Below, one piece after another: positions 16,730 to 25,657 of a stretch of 64,000 bases of DNA. Source of the DNA: CAYRFF01 sp964436125 (GTDB lineage Bacteria > Bacteroidota > Bacteroidia > Chitinophagales > Saprospiraceae); the NCBI GenBank assembly GCA_964436125.1, contig CAYTBT010000015.1, positions 1 to 64,000 of the forward strand. The letters run 5' to 3'. Below the pieces are notes generated by a model. That model had not been told where the DNA came from. It worked only from the letters and a program-made list of their open reading frames with translations, and did no database searches. Numbering within the stretch: the first letter of the stretch is position 1; every line of letters starts with the position of its first letter. The position numbers and the translations under genes were made by a program.

Positions 16730-19498
16730 ATGGAAAGATATAATCCGATTAAAATTGAGCAGAAATGGCAAAAAAGGTGGGAAAATGAAGAAACATTTGC
16801 CGTAAGGAACAATTCAGGTGAGCCTACTTACTATATATTGGATATGTTTCCTTATCCTAGTGGATCCGGCCTCCATGTCGGGCACCCACTCGGATATATA
16901 GCTTCAGATATAATGGCTAGGTATAAGCGTCAAGAGGGTTATCAAGTCCTACATCCGATAGGCTTTGATTCCTTTGGATTACCGGCTGAACAGTATGCTT
17001 TATCGCGTGGTATTCATCCTGCAGAGGCAATTGATGTAAATATAAAACGCTATAAGTCACAATTAAAACAGCTGGGCATAAGCTATGACTGGAACAGGGA
17101 ACTGCGTACAAGCGACCCTGATTACTATAAATGGACGCAATATATCTTTACCCTGCTCTTTAAACATTGGTATGATTCCGAGAAGAAAACTGCGCGACCG
17201 ATTGAAGAACTTATCACAGAGTTTGAGAAAAGGGGAAATACTGCCATAGAAAAAGATAAGAAAGCGCATTTTTCTGCAGAATCCTGGCAACTCATGAGCA
17301 GAAAAGAACAATCGGACATCCTCATGAATTACCGGCTTGCCTATCGCAAGGAAAGTTATGTAAACTGGTGTGAAGAACTCGGTACCGTCCTCGCCAATGA
17401 TGAAGTCGTAAACGGTGTTTCTGAACGCGGTGGTTATCCCGTGGTAAAAAAGCCGATGATGCAATGGGCACTTCGTATCACAGCCTATGCCGATCGACTC
17501 CTGGAAGGATTGGATAAGCTCGACTGGAGCGATTCGCTCAAGATACAGCAGAGAAACTGGATAAGTAAATCAGAAGGAGTGCGCCTCAACTTTGATATTG
17601 CAGATTCTCCATTAAGCATGGAGGTTTTTACCACGCGTCCCGACACGATTTATGGCGTGTCCTTTATGGTCCTTGCTCCGGAACATGAACTCGTTGATCA
17701 GATAACAACCGAGGACATGAAAAAAGAGGTACAGAAGTATAAATCCTATGTAAGAACGCTTTCCGATGTTGAAAGGATGCAAGAAAAAAAAGTTACCGGA
17801 CAGTTTACCGGCGCTTATGTAATACATCCTCTCAATAAGGAAGAAATCCCGGTTTATATCGCTGAATATGTGCTTGCTGATTATGGTACAGGCGCTATTA
17901 TGGCCGTACCGGCCGACGATAAGCGCGACAGAAAATTTGCCGATAAGTTTAATATTCCAGTGAAGGAAATAATTGACAGAAGCGCTTATCCGGAGAGTGC
18001 AATAGGCGATAAACAAGGTCTTCTCATAAATTCCGAATTGCTTAACGGTCTCGAGATTCCGGAAGCAATAGAAAAAATGGCAAACTATCTCGAAGAAATG
18101 AATATCGGCCATAGAGAGGTGAATTATAAGCTCCGGGATGCCAATTTTAGCCGGCAAAGATACTGGGGAGAACCTTTTCCTGTCCTTTATGATGAAGATG
18201 GAATTGCAAGCGTGCTTCCATTGAGTGAACTTCCTTTAAAATTGCCTGCACTGGAACTCAATAAAATTCAGAATGCCCATGGAAAGGCTCCTTTATCGAC
18301 ATTGGATAACTGGGTAAACGAAAAAGAAGGCTACACGAGAGAGGTTGACACCATGCCGGGCTATGCCGGTTCCTCCTGGTATTTTCTCCGGTACATGGAT
18401 CCGCATAACTCCGAGGAAATGTTCAGTCAAGATGCCGTAAATTACTGGAAAGATGTTAATCTATATGTCGGAGGTACAGAACATGCCGTAGGACACCTCA
18501 TGTACTCGCGATTCTGGCATAAATTCCTCTATGACCTCGGTTATGTGCCTACCGAAGAGCCATTTGAGAAGCTTGTTAATCAAGGTATGATCAACGGTCG
18601 TTCTTTAAAACTGGAAGTACATAATCCTGACACAGGCAAGCGTTTAATTCACGTTCCTATTCATCTAGCAGATGAGCAGGACAGGATAAGCATCGAGGAT
18701 TTGCGGAAGCTGGCGGATGAAGATAATCGTTATCAGAATATTGACTTTGAAAATGAGCTAGAATGGACTGAAATAGATGGCAAAAAAATGGTTGAGCTCC
18801 TCCCTGAGATAGAAAAGATGTCCAAGTCCAAGTACAATGTCGTCAATCCGGAAGATGTGATTAAGGACAATGGCGCAGATTGCTTAAGGCTCTATGAAAT
18901 GTTCCTGGGACCGATAGAAGACCATAAGCCATGGGACACTCAAGGCATGTCAGGTGTCTCTAAGTTTTTAAATAAACTCTGGGGATTATTTTACGACCAT
19001 GATGGCAATTGGAAACCCCTTGATGAGAAGCCCGGCGATGAAGAACTGAAAATCTTGCACCAGTGTATTAAAAAAGTTAAGGATGACATCGAGACCATGT
19101 CTTTCAACACTTGCGTGAGTGCATTTATGGTGGCAGTCAATGAATTTCAGAAATTAACTAAGAATTCAAGCGACGTGCTGGAAGATTTTATAAAACTGCT
19201 TGCTCCATTTGCTCCACATCTAGCGGAGGAACTATGGCATCAATTGGGGAATAAATCAAGCATCGCCAAGGTGCCCTTCCCTCAATATGTTGAAAAATAT
19301 ACACGGGAAGATAGTGTTTCATACCCGCTCTGTGTCAATGGAAAGAAGCGCGCAGAAGCAAGTTTCTCAGCAGATCTCAGCAAAGACGAAATTCAAGAAT
19401 TAGCATTGCAAAATGAGAAAATAGTTAAGTGGCTTGATGGGAAAACCGTAAAACGGGTTATCGTTGTCCCGGGCAGAATGGTGAATATCGTGGCATAG
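16730..19498 (+). CDS. leuS: Leucyl-tRNA synthetase
   Basis: Class I aminoacyl-tRNA synthetase charging tRNA-Leu. The 922 residues include the HIGH-type motif HVGH in YPSGSGLHVGHPLGY (near residue 50), the CP1 editing domain with FTTRPDTIYG, the catalytic-core ending MPGYAGSSWYFLRYMDP, and the KMSKS loop (MSKSKYNVVNPEDV) near residue 705. It exceeds the about 860-residue E. coli enzyme. Extra residues are visible before the editing domain (about 148-200, a Glu/Lys-rich insert), and another stretch lies at about 630-690 before KMSKS. Such inserts are known in Bacteroidota. Transcribed alone, with a strong inverted repeat after the stop. Confidence 0.97.
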   Translation: MERYNPIKIEQKWQKRWENEETFAVRNNSGEPTYYILDMFPYPSGSGLHVGHPLGYIASDIMARYKRQEGYQVLHPIGFDSFGLPAEQYALSRGIHPAEAIDVNIKRYKSQLKQLGISYDWNRELRTSDPDYYKWTQYIFTLLFKHWYDSEKKTARPIEELITEFEKRGNTAIEKDKKAHFSAESWQLMSRKEQSDILMNYRLAYRKESYVNWCEELGTVLANDEVVNGVSERGGYPVVKKPMMQWALRITAYADRLLEGLDKLDWSDSLKIQQRNWISKSEGVRLNFDIADSPLSMEVFTTRPDTIYGVSFMVLAPEHELVDQITTEDMKKEVQKYKSYVRTLSDVERMQEKKVTGQFTGAYVIHPLNKEEIPVYIAEYVLADYGTGAIMAVPADDKRDRKFADKFNIPVKEIIDRSAYPESAIGDKQGLLINSELLNGLEIPEAIEKMANYLEEMNIGHREVNYKLRDANFSRQRYWGEPFPVLYDEDGIASVLPLSELPLKLPALELNKIQNAHGKAPLSTLDNWVNEKEGYTREVDTMPGYAGSSWYFLRYMDPHNSEEMFSQDAVNYWKDVNLYVGGTEHAVGHLMYSRFWHKFLYDLGYVPTEEPFEKLVNQGMINGRSLKLEVHNPDTGKRLIHVPIHLADEQDRISIEDLRKLADEDNRYQNIDFENELEWTEIDGKKMVELLPEIEKMSKSKYNVVNPEDVIKDNGADCLRLYEMFLGPIEDHKPWDTQGMSGVSKFLNKLWGLFYDHDGNWKPLDEKPGDEELKILHQCIKKVKDDIETMSFNTCVSAFMVAVNEFQKLTKNSSDVLEDFIKLLAPFAPHLAEELWHQLGNKSSIAKVPFPQYVEKYTREDSVSYPLCVNGKKRAEASFSADLSKDEIQELALQNEKIVKWLDGKTVKRVIVVPGRMVNIVA

Positions 19499-19528
19499 AG
19501 CGTAATCGGCCGGCACATTTTAAATCGC

Positions 19529-19559
19529 ATATTGTAAAGCGTGGCGATTTTTACAATAT
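19529..19559 (+). terminator. Inverted repeat after leuS
   Basis: ATATTGTAAA (19529-19538) pairs exactly with TTTACAATAT (19550-19559) around an 11-base loop, 31 bases past the leuS stop. The stem is AT-rich and no long T-run follows, so termination is plausible but an RNA-processing or protein-binding role is equally possible. Confidence 0.35.
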
Positions 19560-19871
19560 TATTACAATTCCACAATTTAAGACATGAAACTCCTGTTTAT
19601 GTTTGTCCGACTGATAAGGAAGCTTACGCAAATGAGAGATCGGGAAAATTGTGGCAGAACAGAGGCTAAATATTAAAACCCTTTTTGTTCCTTCCTTGTT
19701 GCTTTATAAACTATTCCGGCTGAAGGGCTGAATTGAAATCCAGGATGAGGTTCAGGAGAAATAATACTTCCGTTAAGAATCTTGATCTCGATTAAGCTTG
19801 AACAGATTGGAAGCTATATATAATAGCTGCATAAATACGGTATAAGAAGGCGTAATGACGAGACTTATTCA
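19560..19871. other. Gene-free stretch between leuS and suf operon
   Basis: About 300 bases without a supported gene. It holds an exact copy of the 11-mer word (19622-19632) and leads into the suf promoter. No riboswitch or Fe-S regulator site is recognisable to me. Confidence 0.4.
19622..19632 (+). repeat. GCTTACGCAAA word, exact copy (intergenic)
   Basis: Exact copy, preceded by AA and followed by T. The TTTGCG strand points away from the suf operon, so this copy cannot be a promoter element for it. Confidence 0.6.
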
Positions 19872-19879
19872 TACCTTTG
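19872..19879 (+). promoter_or_regulatory. Candidate -7 promoter box of the suf operon
   Basis: TACCTTTG followed by CA fits TAnnTTTG. It lies 21 bases before the ATG at 19900 but downstream of the ATG-like start at 19855, which argues that 19900 is the true sufB start. A -33 element is not obvious. Confidence 0.45.
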
Positions 19880-19899
19880 CAGCTCAAAACACGATAGAT

Positions 19900-21378
19900 A
19901 TGTATAATACAGAAACAAATACGGAGGCGCAGAAGCCTACTGACCAAGATATAATAGAAGAATATTCCAATAAAAAATACGAGTACGGCTGGACCACGGA
20001 TATCGAAGAAGACAGGGTTCCACCCGGCCTGAATGAAGATATTATCCGTATGATATCTGCCAAGAAAGAAGAGCCGGAATGGATTCTCGAGTGGCGTTTA
20101 AAGGCATTTGAGGCATGGAAAACAATGAAAATGCCCAAATGGCCCAATTTTAAGGTGCCGGAGGTCGATTTTCAAGATATGACCTATTATTCAGCGCCTA
20201 AACAAGATGAGGATAAACCGAAAAGCCTCGACGAAGTTGATCCGGAACTTTTGGAGACATTTGAGAAGCTCGGTATTTCGCTGGAAGAGCAGAAACGGCT
20301 TACCGGTGTTGCTGTGGATGCCGTTATTGATTCTGTGAGTGTAAAAACAACCTTCCAAAAAGAACTGAAGGAACTCGGTATTATATTTTGCTCAATGAGT
20401 GAAGCTATACGCGAGCATCCGGAACTTGTAAAAAAATACCTGGGGACGGTCGTTCCACAACGGGATAATTTCTATTCTGCATTGAATTCCGCAGTGTTTT
20501 CAGATGGCTCATTTGCCTATATCCCTAAAGGTGTACGATGCCCCGTAGAGCTTTCTACTTATTTCAGGATTAACTCTGCCGGAACGGGACAATTTGAAAG
20601 GACGCTGGTAGTCGCAGACGAAGGTAGCTATGTGAGCTATCTTGAGGGTTGTACAGCTCCACAACGGAATAAAAATCAATTCCATGCCGCCGTCGTTGAA
20701 TTAATAGCACTCGATAATGCCGAAATTAAGTATTCAACGGTTCAGAACTGGTATCCCGGCGACGAAGATGGCAACGGAGGTGTCTTAAACTTTGTTACTA
20801 AACGGGGAATAGTGCATAATAATGCCAAGCTTTCCTGGGCACAAGTCGAGACAGGTTCTGCAATTACATGGAAATATCCATCTTGCATTCTCCGCGGCGA
20901 CAACTCAATCGGGGAGTTTTATTCTGTCGCATTGACCAATAATAAGCAGATTGCAGATACAGGTACCAAGATGACACACATAGGTAGAAATACTAAATCG
21001 CGGATTGTTTCCAAAGGAATTTCTCTCGGCCGCTCTGAAAACAGTTATCGCGGCCTGGTAGAAATGGGGAAAAAGGCTTCCAATGCACAGAACTATTCCG
21101 AGTGCGATTCTCTCCTACTCGGTGATCGATGCGGAGCACACACTTTCCCATATATCGTCAGTAGAAACCCGGATTCAACCGTAGAACACGAAGCAACAAC
21201 CTCCAAAATCGGAGATGATATACTATTTTACTTCCAGCAGCGAGGCATCGATGAGGAAAAAGCTGTGGAGATGATTGTCAATGGATTCAGCAAAGAAGTC
21301 ATGGATAAAATGCCCATGGAATTTGCTGCTGAAGCTAGGCGATTACTGGCGGTAAGCCTCGAAGGATCTGTAGGATAA
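19900..21378 (+). CDS. sufB: Fe-S cluster assembly scaffold SufB
   Basis: Core scaffold of the SUF iron-sulfur assembly complex (SufBC2D), cytoplasmic. About 492 residues from the chosen start. Recognisable SufB motifs include YFRINSAGTGQFERTL, SYLEGCTAPQ and WYPGDEDGNGGVLNFVTKRG, with the C-terminal LGDRCGAHTFPY and ATTSKIGDDILFYFQQRG that carry functional Cys and His residues. The frame extends upstream to 19855, but the added 15 residues would overlap the -7 box, so ATG 19900 is preferred. First gene of sufB-C-D-S-E-T. Confidence 0.96.
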   Translation: MYNTETNTEAQKPTDQDIIEEYSNKKYEYGWTTDIEEDRVPPGLNEDIIRMISAKKEEPEWILEWRLKAFEAWKTMKMPKWPNFKVPEVDFQDMTYYSAPKQDEDKPKSLDEVDPELLETFEKLGISLEEQKRLTGVAVDAVIDSVSVKTTFQKELKELGIIFCSMSEAIREHPELVKKYLGTVVPQRDNFYSALNSAVFSDGSFAYIPKGVRCPVELSTYFRINSAGTGQFERTLVVADEGSYVSYLEGCTAPQRNKNQFHAAVVELIALDNAEIKYSTVQNWYPGDEDGNGGVLNFVTKRGIVHNNAKLSWAQVETGSAITWKYPSCILRGDNSIGEFYSVALTNNKQIADTGTKMTHIGRNTKSRIVSKGISLGRSENSYRGLVEMGKKASNAQNYSECDSLLLGDRCGAHTFPYIVSRNPDSTVEHEATTSKIGDDILFYFQQRGIDEEKAVEMIVNGFSKEVMDKMPMEFAAEARRLLAVSLEGSVG

Positions 21379-21410
21379 TATTTTCAATTAATAAAATAAG
21401 CTTATAAATA

Positions 21411-22178
21411 ATGTTAGATATAAAAAATTTGCACGCAAGTGTAAAAACAGATGATGGTAATGTAGAAATATTGAAGGGAGTTAATCTCCATATTAATAAA
21501 GGTGAAACACATGCTTTAATGGGCCCCAATGGCTCCGGTAAATCAACACTTTCCTCTGTATTGGCCGGGAAAGAAGAATTTGAAGTCACGGAAGGCAGCG
21601 TAAGCTACATGGGAGAAGATCTTCTCGAGCTAGAGCCGCATGAAAGAGCATGCAGTGGCCTCTTCCTTGCATTTCAATACCCGGTGGAAATTGCCGGTGT
21701 CTCCAATGCCAATTTTCTCCGTGAAGCATTGAATCAGCAGCGGGCATACAACGGCCTAGACAAGATTTCAGCAAGAGATTTCTTGCAGAAAATGCGAGAA
21801 CGCGCTGAATGGGTTGAACTCGATAAGAAATTCATCACCCGCTCTGTCAATGAAGGATTCAGTGGCGGAGAGAAGAAACGCAATGAAATCTTTCAACTCG
21901 CTATGCTTGAACCGAAGCTCGCGATTATGGACGAGACAGATTCAGGTCTCGACATCGACGCCTTGAAGATCGTTTCCAATGGTGTGAATAAAATGCGCGA
22001 TGAAAACAGGTCTTTCCTTATCATTACTCATTATCAGAGACTCTTGAATTACATTCAACCTGATTATGTCCACGTATTGATGGATGGAAAAATCGTAAAG
22101 TCCGGTGATAAAAATCTCGCACTCCGCCTTGAAGACGAAGGCTACGATTGGTTAAAAGCAGAACTTCAAACCGCTTAA
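21411..22178 (+). CDS. sufC: Fe-S cluster assembly ATPase SufC
   Basis: ABC-type ATPase that drives conformational change in the SufB-SufD scaffold; it is soluble, not a transporter. The 255 residues have Walker A (GPNGSGKSTLSS, near 39), the SufC-type signature FSGGEKKRNEIFQ, Walker B with the characteristic LAIMDETDSGLDIDAL, and the switch histidine in IITHYQ. Length is normal. It sits 32 bases after sufB and 11 bases before the sufD start. Confidence 0.98.
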   Translation: MLDIKNLHASVKTDDGNVEILKGVNLHINKGETHALMGPNGSGKSTLSSVLAGKEEFEVTEGSVSYMGEDLLELEPHERACSGLFLAFQYPVEIAGVSNANFLREALNQQRAYNGLDKISARDFLQKMRERAEWVELDKKFITRSVNEGFSGGEKKRNEIFQLAMLEPKLAIMDETDSGLDIDALKIVSNGVNKMRDENRSFLIITHYQRLLNYIQPDYVHVLMDGKIVKSGDKNLALRLEDEGYDWLKAELQTA

Positions 22179-22189
22179 ATGAATGTATT

Positions 22190-23515
22190 ATGGACAATAA
22201 CGCACAATTACAACTGAAGGAAGCCTTCGGTGTCATGGAATCAAGCTTGAATGGACTCTCCCATTCGCGATTTCACGATGAAAGAAAAAAGGCACTACGA
22301 CTCTTTTCTGAAGTAGGCTTTCCACATAGAAAACACGAGGAATTCAAATATCTCAACCTCGTAAAATTACTGAAAGACGATGTAAAACTCGCTGAACGTG
22401 AATCAGTGGGACAGGTGAATCTCAATGACTTCCCTATCCCGGATTTTGATGCCTATCGACTCGTATTTGTCGATGGTTTCTTCTCTGATAAGCATAGTTC
22501 AGATTGCATTGACGAAGACGGTATTATTGTAAGCTCCTTAGGCGATGCACAGAAGATGCATACCGACCTCCTCAATGAGAAATTTACCGCTTATGACGAC
22601 AAATCGACCAATCCATTTGCTTTAATGAATTCAGCAATGGCTCGCGATGGAGCCTTCATCCACCTTCAAGCCGGGAAAAGTCTGGATAAACCTGTACATA
22701 TTATCCACATAAATAGCGGCAAACAAGCAGATGCATGGGTTCAACCATCTCACATAATTGCTCTGGAAGAAGGGGCCAAGCTCGATGTTGTACAGAGCTA
22801 TTTCTCCGCTGATTCAAGCTGTAAAGATAATGCCGCGGCAATGGTTCAGGTCAATAAAAACGCCGATCTTTCTGTTTATACACATCAAGACCTGAGCACG
22901 GAAGCAACGCATTTTAACACAATTTATGGCTATGCTTATGAGAGTGCTCGGTTTACAAGCTATAGTTGCGTCTTAAATGGCGGGATGATAAGGAATAACG
23001 TACAAGTTTATCTCGATGATCATTACGCAGAATGTAATATGTACGGGCTGTATGTTCCTACTGAAAGAGAAATCGTCGATAATCATACGATAGTCGATCA
23101 CCGTATCGCCGATTGTGAGAGTAATGAATTGTATAAAGGTGTAGTACTCGATAGAGCCAAGGCAACATTTAACGGAAAAATATTTGTCCGTCAAGATGCA
23201 CAACGCACCAATGCCTTTCAATCCAATAAAAACCTCCTCATCTCCGAGCACGGCACGATTAATACCAAGCCCCAGCTGGAGATATGGGCTGACGATGTCA
23301 AGTGTACGCATGGCGCCACAATAGGCCAGTTAAATCCCGCAGAGCTTTTCTATATGAAATCACGCGGAATCCCGGAAGATCAGGCCAAGTCTCTTCTTAC
23401 CTACGCATTTGCCGGCGATATCTTGCAACGTTTTAAGATTGAGGACTATAAAAACTTCTGCCATAAAATGTTGGCTAAGAAGCTGGATTTTGAAGGTATT
23501 GAAAGCTTTGTTTAA
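22190..23515 (+). CDS. sufD: Fe-S cluster assembly protein SufD
   Basis: Partner of SufB in the SufBC2D scaffold. About 441 residues with the SufB/SufD beta-helix core. Motifs seen are FPHRKHEEFKYLNL at the N-terminus, THFNTIYGYAYESARF, the NGKIFVRQDAQRTNAFQ region, and the C-terminal DVKCTHGATIGQLN and LFYMKSRGI, which contain the conserved Cys/His pair of SufD. The frame also runs upstream to 22148 inside sufC; the ATG at 22190 is chosen because it follows the sufC stop and gives the usual N-terminus. sufS starts immediately after its stop. Confidence 0.96.
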   Translation: MDNNAQLQLKEAFGVMESSLNGLSHSRFHDERKKALRLFSEVGFPHRKHEEFKYLNLVKLLKDDVKLAERESVGQVNLNDFPIPDFDAYRLVFVDGFFSDKHSSDCIDEDGIIVSSLGDAQKMHTDLLNEKFTAYDDKSTNPFALMNSAMARDGAFIHLQAGKSLDKPVHIIHINSGKQADAWVQPSHIIALEEGAKLDVVQSYFSADSSCKDNAAAMVQVNKNADLSVYTHQDLSTEATHFNTIYGYAYESARFTSYSCVLNGGMIRNNVQVYLDDHYAECNMYGLYVPTEREIVDNHTIVDHRIADCESNELYKGVVLDRAKATFNGKIFVRQDAQRTNAFQSNKNLLISEHGTINTKPQLEIWADDVKCTHGATIGQLNPAELFYMKSRGIPEDQAKSLLTYAFAGDILQRFKIEDYKNFCHKMLAKKLDFEGIESFV

Positions 23516-24754
23516 ATGATGCAGACTGTTCAGAAAAATATTGCAGAAATTCGGAGTGATTTTCCGGCTTTGCAACAGTCGGTGAACGGTAGTGATTTAA
23601 TTTACTTTGACAATGGTGCTTCCGCGCAGAAACCGCAGGTGGTTATCGATGCGATTACTGATCTGTATGGAAATTACTACAGCAATGTGCATCGTGGTGT
23701 GCACAGCTTGAGTCAGATCGCTACGGAAGCTTATGAAAAGGTGCGTCATAAGGTACAGAATCTTATTCATGCAGCTTCCGCAAATGAGATTGTTTATACC
23801 TACGGAACTACGGATGCTATTAATCTTGTGAGTCGTACTTATGGTGAGAAATTTATCGGTGAAGGTGATGAAATAATCATCACGCAGATGGATCATCATG
23901 CCAATATCGTTCCATGGCAGATTCTCGCTGAGAAAACTGGTGCCAAGATTGTTCCATGGCTCCTGGAAAAAGATAGTACACTGTCTCTGGAAAGCTTGCA
24001 GGAACTCATCAATTCCAAGACAAAATTTCTCGCTGTTTCCCACATTTCCAATGTCCTCGGGATTATTAATCCTATTAAAGAGATCTGTGCCATCGCACAT
24101 GAACACCAGGTTCCCGTCCTCGTTGACGGAGCGCAAGGTATCGTGCATGAACGCGTAGATGTACAGGAAATGGATGCAGATTTCTATGTTTTTTCTGCGC
24201 ATAAATTATTGGGCCCGACCGGAGTAGGAATTTTATATGCCAAGGAAAAGTATCTCGCCGCAATGCCACCTTTTCGCGGTGGAGGAGATATGATTGATCA
24301 GGTTAAACTTGAGCATAGTACTTATAATGAGCTCCCCTTTAAATTTGAAGCCGGTACGCCCAATATCGCCGGTGTCATAGGATTTGGGGCAGCTATTGAT
24401 TATGTTGAGGAACTGGGATTATCATACATTGAAGATAGAGAAAAACTCTTACATCATCATTTTCTGGCTGCGATGAAGGAGATTGAGGGCATACGGCTTC
24501 TCGGTGATCATGAAAACAGTCCTTCAACAGCGGTATTTACCTTCGTTCATGAAAAAGCCCATGCATTTGATCTGGGAATGATGCTGGATCAGCAAGGTGT
24601 TGCAGTCCGCACAGGACATCATTGCTGTCAACCATTAATGAATTTTTATGGCATTACGAGCACTACTCGGGCTTCATTGATGTTCTATAATACGGTGGAA
24701 GAAATAAATTTATTTGCAAAAGTTTTAAAAAGAGCAATTGAGATATGCCAGTAA
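23516..24754 (+). CDS. sufS: Cysteine desulfurase SufS
   Basis: PLP-dependent class V aminotransferase-fold enzyme that removes sulfur from L-cysteine for cluster assembly. The 412 residues match SufS/CsdA in length. The PLP lysine is K230 in VFSAHKLLGPTG, and the persulfide cysteine is C370 in RTGHHCCQP, next to a second cysteine, C371. It begins directly after the sufD stop. A one-mismatch copy of the 11-mer (GCTTCCGCAAA, 23774-23784) encodes part of an Ala-Ser-Ala-Asn stretch. Its 3' end overlaps sufE by 10 bases, indicating coupled translation. Confidence 0.97.
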   Translation: MMQTVQKNIAEIRSDFPALQQSVNGSDLIYFDNGASAQKPQVVIDAITDLYGNYYSNVHRGVHSLSQIATEAYEKVRHKVQNLIHAASANEIVYTYGTTDAINLVSRTYGEKFIGEGDEIIITQMDHHANIVPWQILAEKTGAKIVPWLLEKDSTLSLESLQELINSKTKFLAVSHISNVLGIINPIKEICAIAHEHQVPVLVDGAQGIVHERVDVQEMDADFYVFSAHKLLGPTGVGILYAKEKYLAAMPPFRGGGDMIDQVKLEHSTYNELPFKFEAGTPNIAGVIGFGAAIDYVEELGLSYIEDREKLLHHHFLAAMKEIEGIRLLGDHENSPSTAVFTFVHEKAHAFDLGMMLDQQGVAVRTGHHCCQPLMNFYGITSTTRASLMFYNTVEEINLFAKVLKRAIEICQ

Positions 24755-25185
24755 ATGGGCGGACACATATCGACGAAATACAAGATGAAATCGTGGCAGA
24801 ATTTGCCATGTTTGATGATAAAATGGGCAAATATGAGTATCTCATGGATCTCGGTAGAGAATTGCCCGGCATAGATGAGAAATATAAGATAGATAGTAAC
24901 ATTGTCAAGGGCTGTCAGTCCACAGTATGGTTGTATTCAGAATTTGCTGAAGATGGTACAGTAAATTTTTATGCGGAAAGCGATGCTTTTATCGTGCGTG
25001 GAATGGTCGCATTATTGTTGCGGATTTATTCCGGTCAACCGGCTGAAGATATTATCCGGTCCGACAGTCATTTTATCGATGAAATAGGCTTAAACAACCT
25101 CCTTTCATCCAATCGTTCCAATGGTCTCGCATCTATGTTAAAACAAATGAAATATTATGCTATTGCATATTCACATAAATCATAA
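24745..25185 (+). CDS. sufE: Sulfur acceptor protein SufE
   Basis: Accepts persulfide sulfur from SufS and passes it to SufB. The 146-residue protein has the family pattern IVKGCQSTVWL, giving acceptor cysteine C57, and a C-terminal LSSNRSNGLASMLKQMKYYA segment typical of SufE. Its start lies inside the end of sufS (10-base overlap), and the next gene begins 3 bases after its stop. The close packing supports one polycistronic transcript. Confidence 0.96.
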   Translation: MPVNGRTHIDEIQDEIVAEFAMFDDKMGKYEYLMDLGRELPGIDEKYKIDSNIVKGCQSTVWLYSEFAEDGTVNFYAESDAFIVRGMVALLLRIYSGQPAEDIIRSDSHFIDEIGLNNLLSSNRSNGLASMLKQMKYYAIAYSHKS

Positions 25186-25188
25186 ATT

Positions 25189-25542
25189 ATGGAAGAAACA
25201 CAAGCAGACGATATAAAGAAAGAAAAAACCGATACACAGATTGCACTTGAAAATGAGATGATCAAAGTACTCCGGCAGATTTATGATCCGGAAATACCGG
25301 TAAATATTTATGATCTAGGATTGATTTATAAGTGTGAAGTGGATGAAGAGCTTGTCGGCGACGTTGTAATGACACTTACAACGCCTAATTGTCCCGTAGC
25401 TGATTCTCTTCCTCAACAAGTAAACATGAGTCTCAATATGATTGAGGGCTTGAATGGTGTTAACCTCGATCTTACTTTCAGGCCGCCATGGACAATGGAT
25501 ATGATGTCTGACGAAGCTAAGCTTGAACTGGGAATGCTGTAA
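25189..25542 (+). CDS. sufT: SufT/MIP18-type (DUF59) Fe-S assembly protein
   Basis: Small Fe-S maturation factor of the DUF59/MIP18 family, terminal in the suf operon. The 117 residues have IYDPEIPVNIYDLGLIY (near residues 28-44) and the TTPNCPVADSLPQQV motif with the conserved cysteine, plus the RPPWTMDMM ending common to the SUF-associated subgroup. It begins 3 bases after sufE. The related PaaD proteins act in phenylacetate degradation, but the operon context favours SufT. Confidence 0.92.
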   Translation: MEETQADDIKKEKTDTQIALENEMIKVLRQIYDPEIPVNIYDLGLIYKCEVDEELVGDVVMTLTTPNCPVADSLPQQVNMSLNMIEGLNGVNLDLTFRPPWTMDMMSDEAKLELGML

Positions 25543-25657
25543 GTATAAATAGGTGAATGTCATCTATTTCTTTATGACATATCAGTTTGTCTAGCCAGAT
25601 TGACCGGCAGTTAAAACACAATAAAGGGACGAGCAATCACACGGACTATTCTTTATC

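Noticed and set aside
16730..19498. leuS as a horizontally acquired gene because of extra segments
   Set aside because: Inserts of this kind are known in Bacteroidota leucyl-tRNA synthetases, and base composition looks like the neighbours.
19499..19899. Riboswitch upstream of suf
   Set aside because: The gap has one inverted repeat close to leuS and no known aptamer pattern near the suf start.
22701..22709. Exact DnaA box TTATCCACA in sufD
   Set aside because: It is a single site within coding DNA with no cluster or AT-rich tract, so it is expected by chance.
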